This document shows positions 63,880-64,000 of a stretch of DNA of 64,000 nt, piece after piece (position 1 is the stretch's first letter; each line of letters opens with the position of its first letter). Both the position numbers and the translations under genes were made by a program. Where the stretch lies: positions 32,086,986 through 32,150,985 of the forward strand of contig CM073905.1 in the NCBI GenBank assembly GCA_037176705.1. The letters are read 5' to 3'. The DNA is from Molossus alvarezi. Its lineage: Eukaryota; Chordata; Mammalia; Chiroptera; Molossidae. The notes below the pieces were generated by a model. It did no database searches. It worked only from the letters and a program-made list of their open reading frames with translations, and was not told the DNA's origin.

Positions 63880-64000
63880 GCCCCTTGCTAGCTGTTCGAC
63901 CTCAGGGAACTTCTCCGAATCTCAGTTTCCTCCTCTGTAAATCGGGTCTGATAATATCCACCTCCAGGGCCACTGAGGGGAGAGAGCGAGCCACTCCGGA
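63880..64000 (+). mobile_element. MIR SINE, cut by window edge
   Basis: Forward MIR: 'cttgctagctgttcgacctc', 'tctccgaatctcagtttcct', 'cctctgtaaatcgggtctga', 'taatatccacctccaggg'. Probably continues beyond the window. Confidence 0.88.

Noticed and set aside
1..64000. An undescribed multi-gene system (defence, biosynthetic or mobile)
   Set aside because: No adjacent coding genes of any kind could be supported. The window is non-coding mammalian DNA; the structure in it is repeats and possible regulatory sequence.

Overview
This window is mammalian nuclear DNA and almost certainly comes from a bat. The key evidence is 18 copies of the tRNA-derived Ves SINE. Each has a tRNA-like head carrying a Pol III B box, a body ending in CTCTC stretches or a GAGGATAA-type tail, and an A-rich 3' end. 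Ves is characteristic of vespertilionid and related (yangochiropteran) bats. The other repeats are those shared by all placentals: MIR, L2, L1, MLT1 LTRs, and MER20/MER5 hAT DNA elements. There is no bacterial, phage or organellar organisation.

I found no protein-coding gene, rRNA, functional tRNA or CRISPR array. Every long open frame is either a tandem repeat that lacks stops, an unrecognised frame in GC-rich DNA, or the antisense of a repeat. The window is best read as intergenic or deep-intronic, fairly GC-rich sequence.

Layout. 1-6 kb: MIR and Ves, a 0.7 kb GGTGGA-type minisatellite (1479-2190), an LTR-like remnant, a pyrimidine tract, and a GGTGAT minisatellite of 60/66-bp units (5190-5735). 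6-20 kb: dense MIR and L2 with seven Ves copies, the first MER20, a GGAT microsatellite, and a small CpG cluster near 7.65 kb. 20-29 kb: mostly unique sequence with MIR, a purine tract and a long ATCC array. 29-36 kb: MER20 and a MIR each split by Ves, an MLT1 LTR, and a CpG-rich block at 34.14-34.86 kb. 36-42 kb: a possibly conserved AT-rich stretch with a TATA-like motif near 38.08 kb, and a 13-copy 38-bp G-rich minisatellite (39.65-40.1 kb). 42-51 kb: a triple nest (Ves inside MER20 inside an older dispersed repeat), a Ves with a four-fold 37-bp internal repeat, MLT1, and an antisense L1 end. 51-64 kb: sparse repeats, a second antisense L1 split by Ves, CCCCT/CTTC tracts, and a last Ves inside a MIR at the right edge.

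No operon or pathway can be described. The relationships visible here are insertion order (old repeat, then MER20, then Ves) and local tandem expansion. The best items for follow-up are the CpG-rich block without a gene, the higher-order minisatellites, the 38-bp array carrying E-boxes and splice-site-like sequence, and the tandemly expanded B-box region within one Ves. Repeat family assignments are from recognition of consensus features, not from a database search.
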